A stretch of DNA of 64,000 bases, taken from NCBI RefSeq assembly GCF_014644295.1, contig NZ_BMKK01000007.1, positions 1 through 64,000 on the forward strand, written 5' to 3'. A program made the translations under genes and the position numbers. The DNA comes from Emticicia aquatilis. Lineage in GTDB: Bacteria; Bacteroidota; Bacteroidia; Cytophagales; Spirosomataceae. How positions within the stretch are numbered: the stretch's first letter is position 1; each line of letters starts with the position of its first letter. Under the pieces are notes generated by a model that searched no databases, was not told where the DNA came from, and saw only the letters and a list, made by a program, of their open reading frames with translations. This document shows, piece by piece, positions 26,073 to 34,136 of this stretch.

Positions 26073-27200
26073 TTATAAAATCAATGGGGTGAAGTTAGTC
26101 AAATTTTCGTCAAAAACAACAAATTTAGCAGGAAAGCCTTCGGCAATTTGTCCGATTTTGGCATCAATACCCAAAGCTTTTGCAGGGCGAATGGTTGCCA
26201 TTTTAATGGCTTCTTCGAGCGAAATTCCAACTTTTTCAACGGCATTTTTCACGCAATCGGCCAGCGAGACTGCTGCTCCTGCCAGATTCCCTTCCGAGTT
26301 TCGGTACTGCCTATTTTCGAGGTAAGCATCAAATTCTTCCCATTGAAATTGTTTTACCTTTTCACCTACAAAAAGAGCATCCGAAATCAAGAAAAGTTTG
26401 TCTTGCTTGATTTTATAGGCAATGCGGGCGGCGGCATAATCGCAATGAAAACCGTCTAAGATAATTGGAGCGTAAACTTCTGGGCTATCGAAAGTTGCAC
26501 CCACAACCCCAGGCTCACGGTGACCCATTTGTGTCATGGCATTGTAGAGATGCGTACAAAGCGTAATGCCTTGGTTATAAGCTTGTTTTGCTTGTTTGTA
26601 GGTAGCGTTTGAATGCCCAAGTGAGATTTTTATGCCGCTTTCGAGCAGCATATCAATTTGTTTGGGCGTAAAGTTTTCGGCGGCGATGGTCATTAATTTG
26701 ATAATTCCTTTGCCGTATTTTATGATTTCTTCTAACTCGTTATTACTTGGTTTTTTGATATATCGAGCCAAATGAGCTCCACGTTTAGCAAGATTCAGAA
26801 ATGGTCCTTCGAGGTGCATACCAAGTACGCCTGAGTTTGGGTTTTTCTCTAAAAAATTGCGAGTAGCTTCGATTCCTTTCAAGATATTTTCGAGCGGCGA
26901 AGTAATGAGTGTAGGCAGGACGTGCGTAGTACCAAGTTTTAAGCTCGACTCATAGATATCTTCGATGGTTTCTTCGTTGGCGTGTTGAGTAAAATAAAAC
27001 TTTTCACCACCATTGATATGCGTGTCAACAAAGCCTGCTGAGATATGTTTGCCTGCCAGGTCCATGGTTTTTGCGTCAGAGTGGAACGCCACCCGCCTGT
27101 GGTCAGACGTTGAAATTCTCCCATTTTCGATAATAACTGATTGATTTTGAAGGACTTCCGTCCCTGTGTGAACAGTGGTGTTTATGATGATGGTTTGCAT
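26073..27200 (-). CDS. nagA: N-acetylglucosamine-6-phosphate deacetylase
   Basis: A 375-residue amidohydrolase of the amino-sugar pathway that converts GlcNAc-6-P to glucosamine-6-P. Visible motifs in order: FVDTHINGG (near 58-65), the metal ligand Glu131 in HLEGPFLN, SLGHSNATY, CTHLYNAMTQ with the REPGVVG loop, DGFHCD and the catalytic Asp in LISDAL. Length and motif order are standard. It has a very unusual leader: an intrinsic-terminator hairpin whose U-run touches the start codon (see 27201-27232). No nagB lies adjacent. Confidence 0.9.
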   Translation of the reverse strand: MQTIIINTTVHTGTEVLQNQSVIIENGRISTSDHRRVAFHSDAKTMDLAGKHISAGFVDTHINGGEKFYFTQHANEETIEDIYESSLKLGTTHVLPTLITSPLENILKGIEATRNFLEKNPNSGVLGMHLEGPFLNLAKRGAHLARYIKKPSNNELEEIIKYGKGIIKLMTIAAENFTPKQIDMLLESGIKISLGHSNATYKQAKQAYNQGITLCTHLYNAMTQMGHREPGVVGATFDSPEVYAPIILDGFHCDYAAARIAYKIKQDKLFLISDALFVGEKVKQFQWEEFDAYLENRQYRNSEGNLAGAAVSLADCVKNAVEKVGISLEEAIKMATIRPAKALGIDAKIGQIAEGFPAKFVVFDENLTNFTPLIL

Positions 27201-27232
27201 AAAAAAACTTGCTCGGGTTGAGTGAGCAAGTT
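27201..27232 (-). promoter_or_regulatory. Terminator hairpin abutting the nagA start codon (possible attenuator)
   Basis: On the minus strand AACTTGCTC (27232-27224) pairs with GAGCAAGTT (27214-27206), and a run of seven T residues (27207-27201) leads straight into the nagA ATG. It may terminate the upstream LytTR transcript. No promoter can fit after it, so nagA messages starting upstream must read through it. Confidence 0.6.
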
Positions 27233-27274
27233 AAGAAAAAACAATGAATGAATCAGAATAGGAAAGAACGTAAA

Positions 27275-27595
27275 TCATAAGCGTTTGTTTTGGTCCAAGT
27301 AGATTTGGTTTTTAACCATTGTCAGTTTTCGGCGAGAAACCTCTAAGATTTTGCCAGTTGTAAGCTGCACAGTTGCTTTTTTACCGATTTGATTGAAGTT
27401 TTTAATAAAATCGGGATTCAATAAATACGATTTATGTACACGCAAAAAACCATTCAATTGAACATCACTTTCGTATTTTTTGAGTGTAAATGATGAAACC
27501 ATCTTTTTCCCATTTTTTAGATGGAAAATAGTGTAATTAATGTCGGCTTCGAGATACGTTATCTCATTGTTTTCGGGAGTTTTGAGGGGTGTCAT
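27275..27595 (-). CDS. LytTR DNA-binding domain protein
   Basis: A 106-residue protein that is essentially one LytTR domain: ITYLEADINYTIFHLKNGKK, then LNGFLRVHKSYLLNPDFIKN and VSRRKL. It lacks a receiver domain and any membrane segment, so it is a stand-alone transcription factor whose activity cannot be controlled by phosphorylation in cis. It lies 35 bp downstream of a NarL-type regulator gene on the same strand, and the two are probably co-transcribed. The target could include nagA downstream (inference from position only). Confidence 0.8.
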   Translation of the reverse strand: MTPLKTPENNEITYLEADINYTIFHLKNGKKMVSSFTLKKYESDVQLNGFLRVHKSYLLNPDFIKNFNQIGKKATVQLTTGKILEVSRRKLTMVKNQIYLDQNKRL

Positions 27596-27630
27596 ATCGG
27601 CTAATATTTAGAAGTTTGAGCAAAGAAAAA

Positions 27631-28263
27631 TTAAACAAGCTGCCAACGGTGGGCAAAATTGACGATACTCGCAACATTGCGAGCGTTGAGTTTTCGAGTG
27701 ATATTCTTTCGATAAGTATCAACCGTAAATTCACTTACGCATAGTTTTTCGGCGATTTCGGCTGATAGAAATTCGAGAGCAATGAGCCTGATTACTTCTA
27801 ATTCACGAGTGGTGAGTGAGTAGCGAGCCACGAGTTCGTGCTGGTATTCGGTAGTAAGGCTTCCAAAAAGTGATTCTTTGGCAAGTTTGATTTTTAGTCC
27901 ATTATAGACTTTGTTGATACATTCGATGAGGTACGTCTGATTGCTACATTTTGAGACAAAACAATCAGCAAGAGCGGAGATTTTTTTTAGACAGGAAGCG
28001 GCTATCGAATCATGTAAAATCAAGATTTTACCAGTGTAAATATCTTTTAGTCTTTTTTGAAGTGTTAAATCTCCCTGAAAGAAAAAATTGGCATCAATGA
28101 TTAGAACATCAGAAGGCGATTTTGGAAGAGAATTAATTAAATCCCGATTATTGTTGGCAATTCCGACAATCTGGAAGTTATCGGATAAAGCCAACATCAT
28201 CGACAATCCCTCTGCAAAGAGTTGATAACTATCAGCAAGGAAAAGTTTGACTTTAGGGTTCAT
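27631..28263 (-). CDS. NarL-type response regulator with a degenerate receiver
   Basis: A 210-residue regulator; the start at 28263 (MNPKVKLFLAD) is chosen over an upstream ATG because it opens directly with the first receiver strand. Phospho-acceptor Asp57 (LIIDANF) and Lys105 (VSKCS) are present. However, the usual acidic pair is Asp11-Ser12 (LADSYQ), and the Thr/Ser switch position appears replaced in ILILHDS. A LuxR helix-turn-helix with SLTTRELEVIRLIALEF and YRKNITRKLNARN closes the protein. It is divergent from the TPR histidine kinase, with a perfect dyad in the shared region, and is the obvious partner candidate. Confidence 0.82.
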   Translation of the reverse strand: MNPKVKLFLADSYQLFAEGLSMMLALSDNFQIVGIANNNRDLINSLPKSPSDVLIIDANFFFQGDLTLQKRLKDIYTGKILILHDSIAASCLKKISALADCFVSKCSNQTYLIECINKVYNGLKIKLAKESLFGSLTTEYQHELVARYSLTTRELEVIRLIALEFLSAEIAEKLCVSEFTVDTYRKNITRKLNARNVASIVNFAHRWQLV

Positions 28264-28348
28264 AGCAACAGTAGTTTTGAGCATCGAAGTAACGATACAA
28301 ATCTCCGTTAAGCTACGCTACGGTTCAATACTGCCTTGCCATGATTTT

Positions 28349-28370
28349 ATCTACTGTCTGGACAGTAGAT
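28349..28370. promoter_or_regulatory. Perfect dyad in the divergent regulator/kinase intergenic region
   Basis: ATCTACTGTC (28349-28358), TG, then GACAGTAGAT (28361-28370): a perfect 10-2-10 inverted repeat without a T-run on either side. Its place between divergent regulator and kinase starts suggests an operator, perhaps for the NarL-type protein itself. Confidence 0.5.
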
Positions 28371-28437
28371 TGTGAGAAAATGTTTGATTTTTTAGATAAA
28401 TTCAAGTATTTTCAAAAGTCAATTGCCGAACCCTACC

Positions 28438-30357
28438 ATGAAACGACTGCTACTATTTTTATTACTACTTATTTCAAATCTAATTTTTGCTCAACAACAG
28501 CGAAAACTTGATAGCTTAAAGGCTGTTTTGGCCAAATTGCCAGTTGAAGGAAAATCCTTATCAACTGACACAATGAGAGTGAAGTTACTTTGTGAGATGG
28601 GAGAGATACTAATATCAAAAGATACATCAGTATTAATTTTTACTAAGGCGATCGATATTTCTCGAACTATCGATTGGCCTTATGGTTTAGTTTTGTCTCA
28701 AAATCTCTACGGGAAAAAATTAAAAAAACAGAATAACTTCTTCAAAGCGGAAGAGTTTTTTTTTAAATCTTTGACCCTATCAACTAAAAATAATTTTATT
28801 GCTCAGAAAGCATATTCACTCCAAAATATTGGCGATATTTATAGTATTTCAAAAAAACCAAGCGTTGCTTTAGGGTATTATCAGGAAGCACTAAAAATGT
28901 ATAAATCAATCAATAATAAAAATGGAGTTCTTCTGTGTTATAATAATATGGGGATTGCTTACACCCGACTTAATGATTTTGTAAAAGCATTAGATACCCA
29001 TAATTATTGTTTGAATTTAAGTATAGAGTACATTAATCGCCATTTCATGGGGCTATCACATCATAATATTGCTAATATAAACAGGCTGCAACAAAATTAT
29101 GAAGTAGCTAAAGCAAGTTATGAGAAAGCAATCGAAATTTATTTATCAGTTGGAGATACTGAGCTTGAACAACTCGCATCTGCCTATACAGGTTTGGCTG
29201 AAATATTTTTAAATCAAAAAAATATGGTACTTGCCAAGAAATTTGCGTTTTTGGCCATTAATACAAATAATTCAGCTATTACATCAACTTTTATCAAAGC
29301 AAATGATGTATTACTGAAAATATACAGAGAAGATGGTGATTATATGAATGCTTATCTTATTAGTGAGAAGATTAGAGTTAAGCAAGATAGTTTGAATAAT
29401 ATCGAGAATGAAAGGCGACTTGCAAGTGCGAAGTTTGAGTATGACCTCAATATAAAATCAGAAGAATTAAATCTTCAAAAAGAACGGCAAAAATGGTATT
29501 TAGGGATTGGACTTGCTGTATTGCTTATTTCATTGGTTGTTATAAGGGGTAATATTATTTTGAATAAAAAGAATAGATTAATTGAGGCTCAAAATGGTGA
29601 AATTGAACTTTTAAATTCTTCCTTAGAAAAGAAAGTTGAAGTACGTACAGCAGAATTGAAAGATGCAAACATTGAGTTATTAAGAAAAAATAAAGAAATC
29701 GTTGAAGCTCTTTTCAAGGGTAAAAAAATTGAAAGACAAAGGGTTGCGAGTGAACTTCACGATAATTTAGGGAGTACTTTATCGGCATTAAAGTGGCGTT
29801 TGGATGCTTTAAATATGGAAAATTTAAACCCAAAAGAGCAGAAGTTGTATAAAAGTATTCAAGATATGATGAATGATGCTTACTCAGAAGTCAGATTAAT
29901 CTCTCATAATCTTATGCCAACACAACTTCAAGAAAAAGGGTTGATTGGTGCTTTACAAAATTTTATCAGTGAAATAAGTTCAAATACTAAATTTGTGATT
30001 GATTTCGAAAGTAATTTCAATGCTTCGATTCTTGATGATAAAATTTCGCTTGAAATTTATAGTATCTGCATGGAGTTACTCAATAATGTCTTAAAACATT
30101 CAAAAGGTTCAGAGGCAAAACTTAGTATTTTAACTGACGACGATAGTTTAATAATTGAGGTGTTTGATAATGGGATTGGAATTGATATGAATAAAATTGA
30201 AAATTCTTCTATGGGTATCAACAATATCAATGCAAGGGTAAAATCGCTCAATGGAAAATTTGAAATTAAAAATCAATTTTCTGGAGGAACACAAGTTAGG
30301 GTTGTTTTTGATTATGAATTGTTAGAGAATTTTAGAGATGGGGTTGTTGAATCATAA
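28438..30357 (+). CDS. TPR-containing sensor histidine kinase (HisKA_3 family)
   Basis: A 639-residue kinase. The ATG at 28438 gives a signal peptide (MKRLLLFLLLLISNLIFA). A periplasmic TPR array (about 50-340) is followed by one transmembrane helix (about 353-375), a coiled coil (about 378-425), the HisKA_3 motif ERQRVASELHDNLG with phospho-acceptor His441, and an HATPase domain with Asn550, DNGIGID (577-583) and GGTQV. It should phosphorylate NarL-type regulators. One gene for such a regulator is divergent (27631-28263) and another heads the lanthipeptide-like operon. Its last 46 bp overlap the 3' end of the convergent HopA1-LanC gene. Confidence 0.85.
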   Translation: MKRLLLFLLLLISNLIFAQQQRKLDSLKAVLAKLPVEGKSLSTDTMRVKLLCEMGEILISKDTSVLIFTKAIDISRTIDWPYGLVLSQNLYGKKLKKQNNFFKAEEFFFKSLTLSTKNNFIAQKAYSLQNIGDIYSISKKPSVALGYYQEALKMYKSINNKNGVLLCYNNMGIAYTRLNDFVKALDTHNYCLNLSIEYINRHFMGLSHHNIANINRLQQNYEVAKASYEKAIEIYLSVGDTELEQLASAYTGLAEIFLNQKNMVLAKKFAFLAINTNNSAITSTFIKANDVLLKIYREDGDYMNAYLISEKIRVKQDSLNNIENERRLASAKFEYDLNIKSEELNLQKERQKWYLGIGLAVLLISLVVIRGNIILNKKNRLIEAQNGEIELLNSSLEKKVEVRTAELKDANIELLRKNKEIVEALFKGKKIERQRVASELHDNLGSTLSALKWRLDALNMENLNPKEQKLYKSIQDMMNDAYSEVRLISHNLMPTQLQEKGLIGALQNFISEISSNTKFVIDFESNFNASILDDKISLEIYSICMELLNNVLKHSKGSEAKLSILTDDDSLIIEVFDNGIGIDMNKIENSSMGINNINARVKSLNGKFEIKNQFSGGTQVRVVFDYELLENFRDGVVES

Positions 30358-32543
30358 AGTTGTAGTAAAAAATAACCAACCCCCGCAATACCATCATATA
30401 AACCAGGATTATAAAAATCATGGCCAAATTGAGTCGGTGGGAAGTGCCCGTAATTGAGGTATTTTTCGATAATATAGTCTGCTATTTTTTGAGACTCATC
30501 AAATCTAAAAGTCGTATTTAAATGACCCTTACTGACGAGTCGTTTAATTAGATAGACTATTTCTAAAAGTCCCAATATTCCGTATTCGTATTCTTGGGTA
30601 TCTTGGTTATAAGACATGAAATTGCATATATTGCTGTCTTTTGTATGGATAAATACGTAGTTCAGACAAAAATGCTTGATTAAAATATCTATTTTCAATA
30701 CTGCCTCAATTTTAATATCACCCCCGCCAGCAATCAAGAAATCTAATATTTCTAATCGATATTCAAGTAATTGTATAGCTTTAGAAGTACTCAATTTATC
30801 AATATTTTGGTTTTCAGAAATCAGTTGTGTTTCCAGTAGTTTATGGTAGGTTCCTAAATCATCAATATTACTTTTATATTTGAGTTTTACCAGACAAAAC
30901 AATATTTTAGTGGTATTTACAGCACCTTTTTCTTGTGCGTAAATTAGACATCCTATTAGTTGTTGCTTTATACTATAGTCAAGTTTTTTTATGAATAAGT
31001 CACATTTTAAGATTCCAATGATTTCCTCAAGTTCTTTATCAATGAGTGAGTAATTAGCTTTTTCTATGTAAAGCTCAATTTTTTTGATAAATATCTGAGC
31101 GATTTCATCTATTTTTTTACTTATTTCCTTTCCTAAGATTCGGTCAGGTGAGTCGGGTAATGTATTGATATATGAAAGAGAAGAGTAAATACCAGCTAAC
31201 CCCAAATAAAAATCTTGACTTTTATTTGAAGTGATTTGAGCATTTAATAAACTTCTTATTATACCATTACGCATTTCTATAAAAAAACTATCTGGATTAT
31301 ATACACAGAGTTGGGTATAAAACTTAACAATTCCAGCCAATCCATCAAACAGACTGCCATTACAAATTACTGCCCGAATAGATTTTTTTTGAAAAGTAGC
31401 TTTTGTCCAAGTGCATTTTTCTCCCTTTGTATCCCAGATAGCTTGATTTGCTAACTGATTGGCGATTGATTCTGCGTGGTATAATTTTGACTTATCAAGT
31501 TTCCAACTTACTAAAGTTGTCTGTGAAAAGTTAATTTTTTTTAAGTCTTTTGGTAGAATTGATTTAGGTTTTAAATGAAAATTTTCAAAATCATATTCGA
31601 TATCTATGATATCTATAACCTCTTGAGTAGTAGGAAGTTTTTTATTAGAAATAAGATAGTTGATTACTACACTTGTAACATAGTTTATCCTCGACTGTCC
31701 AAAACTATCATTATTATTAGGGTCGGAGGGTTCTTCGGCAAAGCCTATTCCTGGCCATAATTCATGAGTAAACATGGGTGTTTCATGCCTTAAAGAGGGT
31801 TTCTCCAAAACATCAATTATTTTTAAGGCTCGTAAGAGTCCACGTTTTTCAACATAAAGCACAATACTATCTGCCCTGCAAAACTTTATTTGTTTATAAA
31901 AAAGTTTAAAGTAAAAACTTACTTTTGCCTCGTTCAACTGCAAAAGTAAAGCATGAACAAACTCTAATAGTTTCTCATAAGATAAAACTTGGGCATCTAC
32001 ATTGAAATAAAACCTAACTACATCATCAACATCATTTGGGTAAGTTTTTCCGTAAAAATAAGCCCAGTCCGAATCTTTTTTAAACTGAAACCCCGAGTTT
32101 TCAAAGATATTGATGAGTGAGCCTTTCTTTAATTCCTCGTATGGTTTATTGAGCGTAATACCATTGCGGTTAAATCTTTTCGTTACGAAACCTTTGTGTG
32201 CTTGAATCACATCACTGTTTTTTACTTCCTTATCAACAATCCAATTTTCGTTGAGTGCCGCAGGATTTACACGTTTACTAATCTCCCACAGTTCGCTCGC
32301 AAAAACAGCATTGTTCGATTCATTTATGGTTTCTCTTAGTTCGGCTTTGAAAGTATATAAGTGAGCGTACCAATAGCTTCCTATTTTGGCAATTAATTCC
32401 TCTTTTTTTTCAGTAATTGAGGCTTTTTCCTTAAAACTCTTACCATAATTTATCAAACCTGTAGTTGAATCGAATTTTACATTTGCCAATAAAATTCCGA
32501 GATTTCTCTCATTAAGTTCATATTGGGTTAATCGATTATTCAT
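30312..32543 (-). CDS. HopA1-domain lyase fused to LanC-like cyclase domain
   Basis: A 743-residue two-domain protein. Residues about 130-295 match the HopA1 family: VRFYFN (Arg177), FKLF (Lys213), CRADSIVLY (Arg223, Asp225), ELWPGIGFAEEPSD and DSFGQSR. In class V lanthipeptide and thioamitide pathways the HopA1 protein eliminates phosphate from phospho-Ser/Thr. Residues about 390-731 show LanC-like repeats: GSLFDGLAG (396-404), FYLGLAG (445-451), YEYGILGLLE (652-661) and PGLYDGIAGVGYFLL (713-727). The zinc-binding W-C-x-G and C-H-G motifs of LanC are not found; the C-H-G position reads E-Y-G. It overlaps the kinase gene by 4 bp (ATGA). The DNA is visibly AT-rich, suggesting acquisition. Confidence 0.75.
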   Translation of the reverse strand: MNNRLTQYELNERNLGILLANVKFDSTTGLINYGKSFKEKASITEKKEELIAKIGSYWYAHLYTFKAELRETINESNNAVFASELWEISKRVNPAALNENWIVDKEVKNSDVIQAHKGFVTKRFNRNGITLNKPYEELKKGSLINIFENSGFQFKKDSDWAYFYGKTYPNDVDDVVRFYFNVDAQVLSYEKLLEFVHALLLQLNEAKVSFYFKLFYKQIKFCRADSIVLYVEKRGLLRALKIIDVLEKPSLRHETPMFTHELWPGIGFAEEPSDPNNNDSFGQSRINYVTSVVINYLISNKKLPTTQEVIDIIDIEYDFENFHLKPKSILPKDLKKINFSQTTLVSWKLDKSKLYHAESIANQLANQAIWDTKGEKCTWTKATFQKKSIRAVICNGSLFDGLAGIVKFYTQLCVYNPDSFFIEMRNGIIRSLLNAQITSNKSQDFYLGLAGIYSSLSYINTLPDSPDRILGKEISKKIDEIAQIFIKKIELYIEKANYSLIDKELEEIIGILKCDLFIKKLDYSIKQQLIGCLIYAQEKGAVNTTKILFCLVKLKYKSNIDDLGTYHKLLETQLISENQNIDKLSTSKAIQLLEYRLEILDFLIAGGGDIKIEAVLKIDILIKHFCLNYVFIHTKDSNICNFMSYNQDTQEYEYGILGLLEIVYLIKRLVSKGHLNTTFRFDESQKIADYIIEKYLNYGHFPPTQFGHDFYNPGLYDGIAGVGYFLLQLYDSTTPSLKFSNNS

Positions 32544-33514
32544 AATTCTTCAAAAGCTATGTTTAGATTCGATACTTTTTGGGCTTTGTTATCATCGAAA
32601 CTTCCTTCGGTTACACTTCTCAGGATTCGCTTTAGCTTCGCGAGTAGAATATATTTTTCAAGCAAAGACTTATCGCTGTCAGAAGTAACGATTTTTGATT
32701 TTAGGATTTCATTAAATTCCTGAAACTCTTGCGAAGGAAATGAGTACTCAACATCACTGATTAACCAAGCATAGTCCCACAGTGGATTACCAAATTGAGC
32801 AAATTCATAATCTAAAAAGTATAATTCTCCTTCTGTATAGACAATATTACTTAGTGAAAAATCACCATGAATAAGTACTTTATAGCCAGTTTCCTTACCC
32901 CATTTTTTATATTCCTCATTAATGAATTGTTTGAATGGTTCTCCAATGATTAACCAAAATTGCTGTATAAGCGAACTACTGACTTTGGGTTCTGGAACTG
33001 AAATCGGAAATGCTAAATTTAAACCCGAAACTGGAATGTTTTTTTCTGCATAATTATGCACTTCATTAATTTTAGAAAATATCCTATCGGCTACAGAATT
33101 GAAATTTAGACTTTTATTTTTACCTGTTTTTTGCTGAATATCTTTCAAGACTGTAAAAAAGTTATCGCCGTTTACATATTTTCTAACGTATATTAGCTTT
33201 TCTTCATCAATAGATGTCTTTAAAGTTTCGATACAATTTTGGGAACTATTCAATATGAGTTTTTCTTCAAAAATACAAGTTAAATAAGCATCTTTTTTGA
33301 GAGCTAATTTTTGTTCTTCCGCAATTTTATAGGCTTGTTTTACTACTCTACCATCATTTATTGTATTACCATTTTCATTTCTGAATCTAATCAAAAATGT
33401 ACTATTCAATGATTCTTCCTGACGAGCCTCAACAAGATTATCGAAAATCCTGCCTTCGTCAATAAAGCCATTCGAATACAGATAATAAATTACGTTTTGC
33501 AGTGTAAGTATCAT
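32540..33514 (-). CDS. APH-type Ser/Thr kinase of a class V-like lanthipeptide pathway
   Basis: A 324-residue protein of the aminoglycoside phosphotransferase fold. The catalytic loop is HGDFSLSN (Asp218, Asn223) and the metal-binding Asp235 lies in FLDYEFAQFGNPLWDYAWL. The N-lobe is short and irregular. Paired with a HopA1 protein, such a kinase phosphorylates Ser/Thr of a precursor peptide (LxmK in lexapeptide, TvaC in thioamitides). An antibiotic or small-molecule kinase would be the alternative if it stood alone, but the overlap with the HopA1-LanC gene argues for peptide modification. Confidence 0.75.
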   Translation of the reverse strand: MILTLQNVIYYLYSNGFIDEGRIFDNLVEARQEESLNSTFLIRFRNENGNTINDGRVVKQAYKIAEEQKLALKKDAYLTCIFEEKLILNSSQNCIETLKTSIDEEKLIYVRKYVNGDNFFTVLKDIQQKTGKNKSLNFNSVADRIFSKINEVHNYAEKNIPVSGLNLAFPISVPEPKVSSSLIQQFWLIIGEPFKQFINEEYKKWGKETGYKVLIHGDFSLSNIVYTEGELYFLDYEFAQFGNPLWDYAWLISDVEYSFPSQEFQEFNEILKSKIVTSDSDKSLLEKYILLAKLKRILRSVTEGSFDDNKAQKVSNLNIAFEEL

Positions 33515-33525
33515 GTTTTAGTTTC

Positions 33526-34107
33526 TCAGCCGATGATTACACCATTGTCGATAGGTCTTTGAGTAGATGCACCTGAGCATACAGGAGGCAAAATCTGTGA
33601 TGAAGACTCTTCTTGACCATCAATTGTTATTATCATTTCTTTAACAGTTTGAGCTATTGGAGTGAATATATAATTACCACTTTTCACGTAGGTCACCCTT
33701 CTTATTTCTGTTTTTTTTGCAAGGCAAAGGTTGATTACTTTAATATTATTCTCGTTGCTTTCAACCAAGGTTTCGATACCATCAATTTCCCACGAGTTAT
33801 TGAGAATATAAACAAAGTGAGTACTCGTAGGCTTTTCTATTTGTGGATTAATATATTTTTCGATAAATCCTTTGACTGGCCCAATAGACGAAGGCTCACG
33901 CTCTTGTTGTGGGGCGAAAGTTAATCTCAACCATTTGTTGCCATCATTAAGCATCGGATTTGCTTTTTCTGCGTCAGTAAGTTCAAAAAGTGCTACTCCT
34001 TTAAGTTGCACGTGGGTCCCTGCATCAATTAAAGCTCTAATTTCAGGCTTTTTAGTGAAGACGTTTTTCTTTTTGTCAATAACATTGGCTTTGTTCACAA
34101 ATCCCAT
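33526..34107 (-). CDS. Unknown 193-residue protein, candidate lanthipeptide precursor with long leader
   Basis: I do not recognise a family. The protein has no signal peptide and no membrane helix. Residues 1-160 look folded (mixed strands, e.g. THFVYILNNSWEIDG). The last 30 residues change character: Ser168-Ser170, Pro174-Pro175, Cys177, Ser178, Ser181, Thr182 and a small polar end (DNGVIIG). Cys177 with the preceding Ser triplet or the following Ser/Thr would allow one or two lanthionine rings. The gene lies 11 bp upstream of the kinase gene and 29 bp downstream of the response-regulator gene. Alternatives are an accessory or immunity protein; the precursor role is inferred from position and tail only. 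Confidence 0.5.
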   Translation of the reverse strand: MGFVNKANVIDKKKNVFTKKPEIRALIDAGTHVQLKGVALFELTDAEKANPMLNDGNKWLRLTFAPQQEREPSSIGPVKGFIEKYINPQIEKPTSTHFVYILNNSWEIDGIETLVESNENNIKVINLCLAKKTEIRRVTYVKSGNYIFTPIAQTVKEMIITIDGQEESSSQILPPVCSGASTQRPIDNGVIIG

Positions 34108-34136
34108 TTCAGGTATAAATTTAAATTGTTAAAAAA

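Noticed and set aside
28349-28370. Terminator
   Set aside because: The perfect dyad lacks a T-run and lies between two divergent gene starts, where termination has no purpose.
32540-33514. Aminoglycoside resistance gene
   Set aside because: The APH fold is shared, but overlap with a HopA1-LanC gene and divergence from resistance enzymes favour a peptide-modifying kinase.
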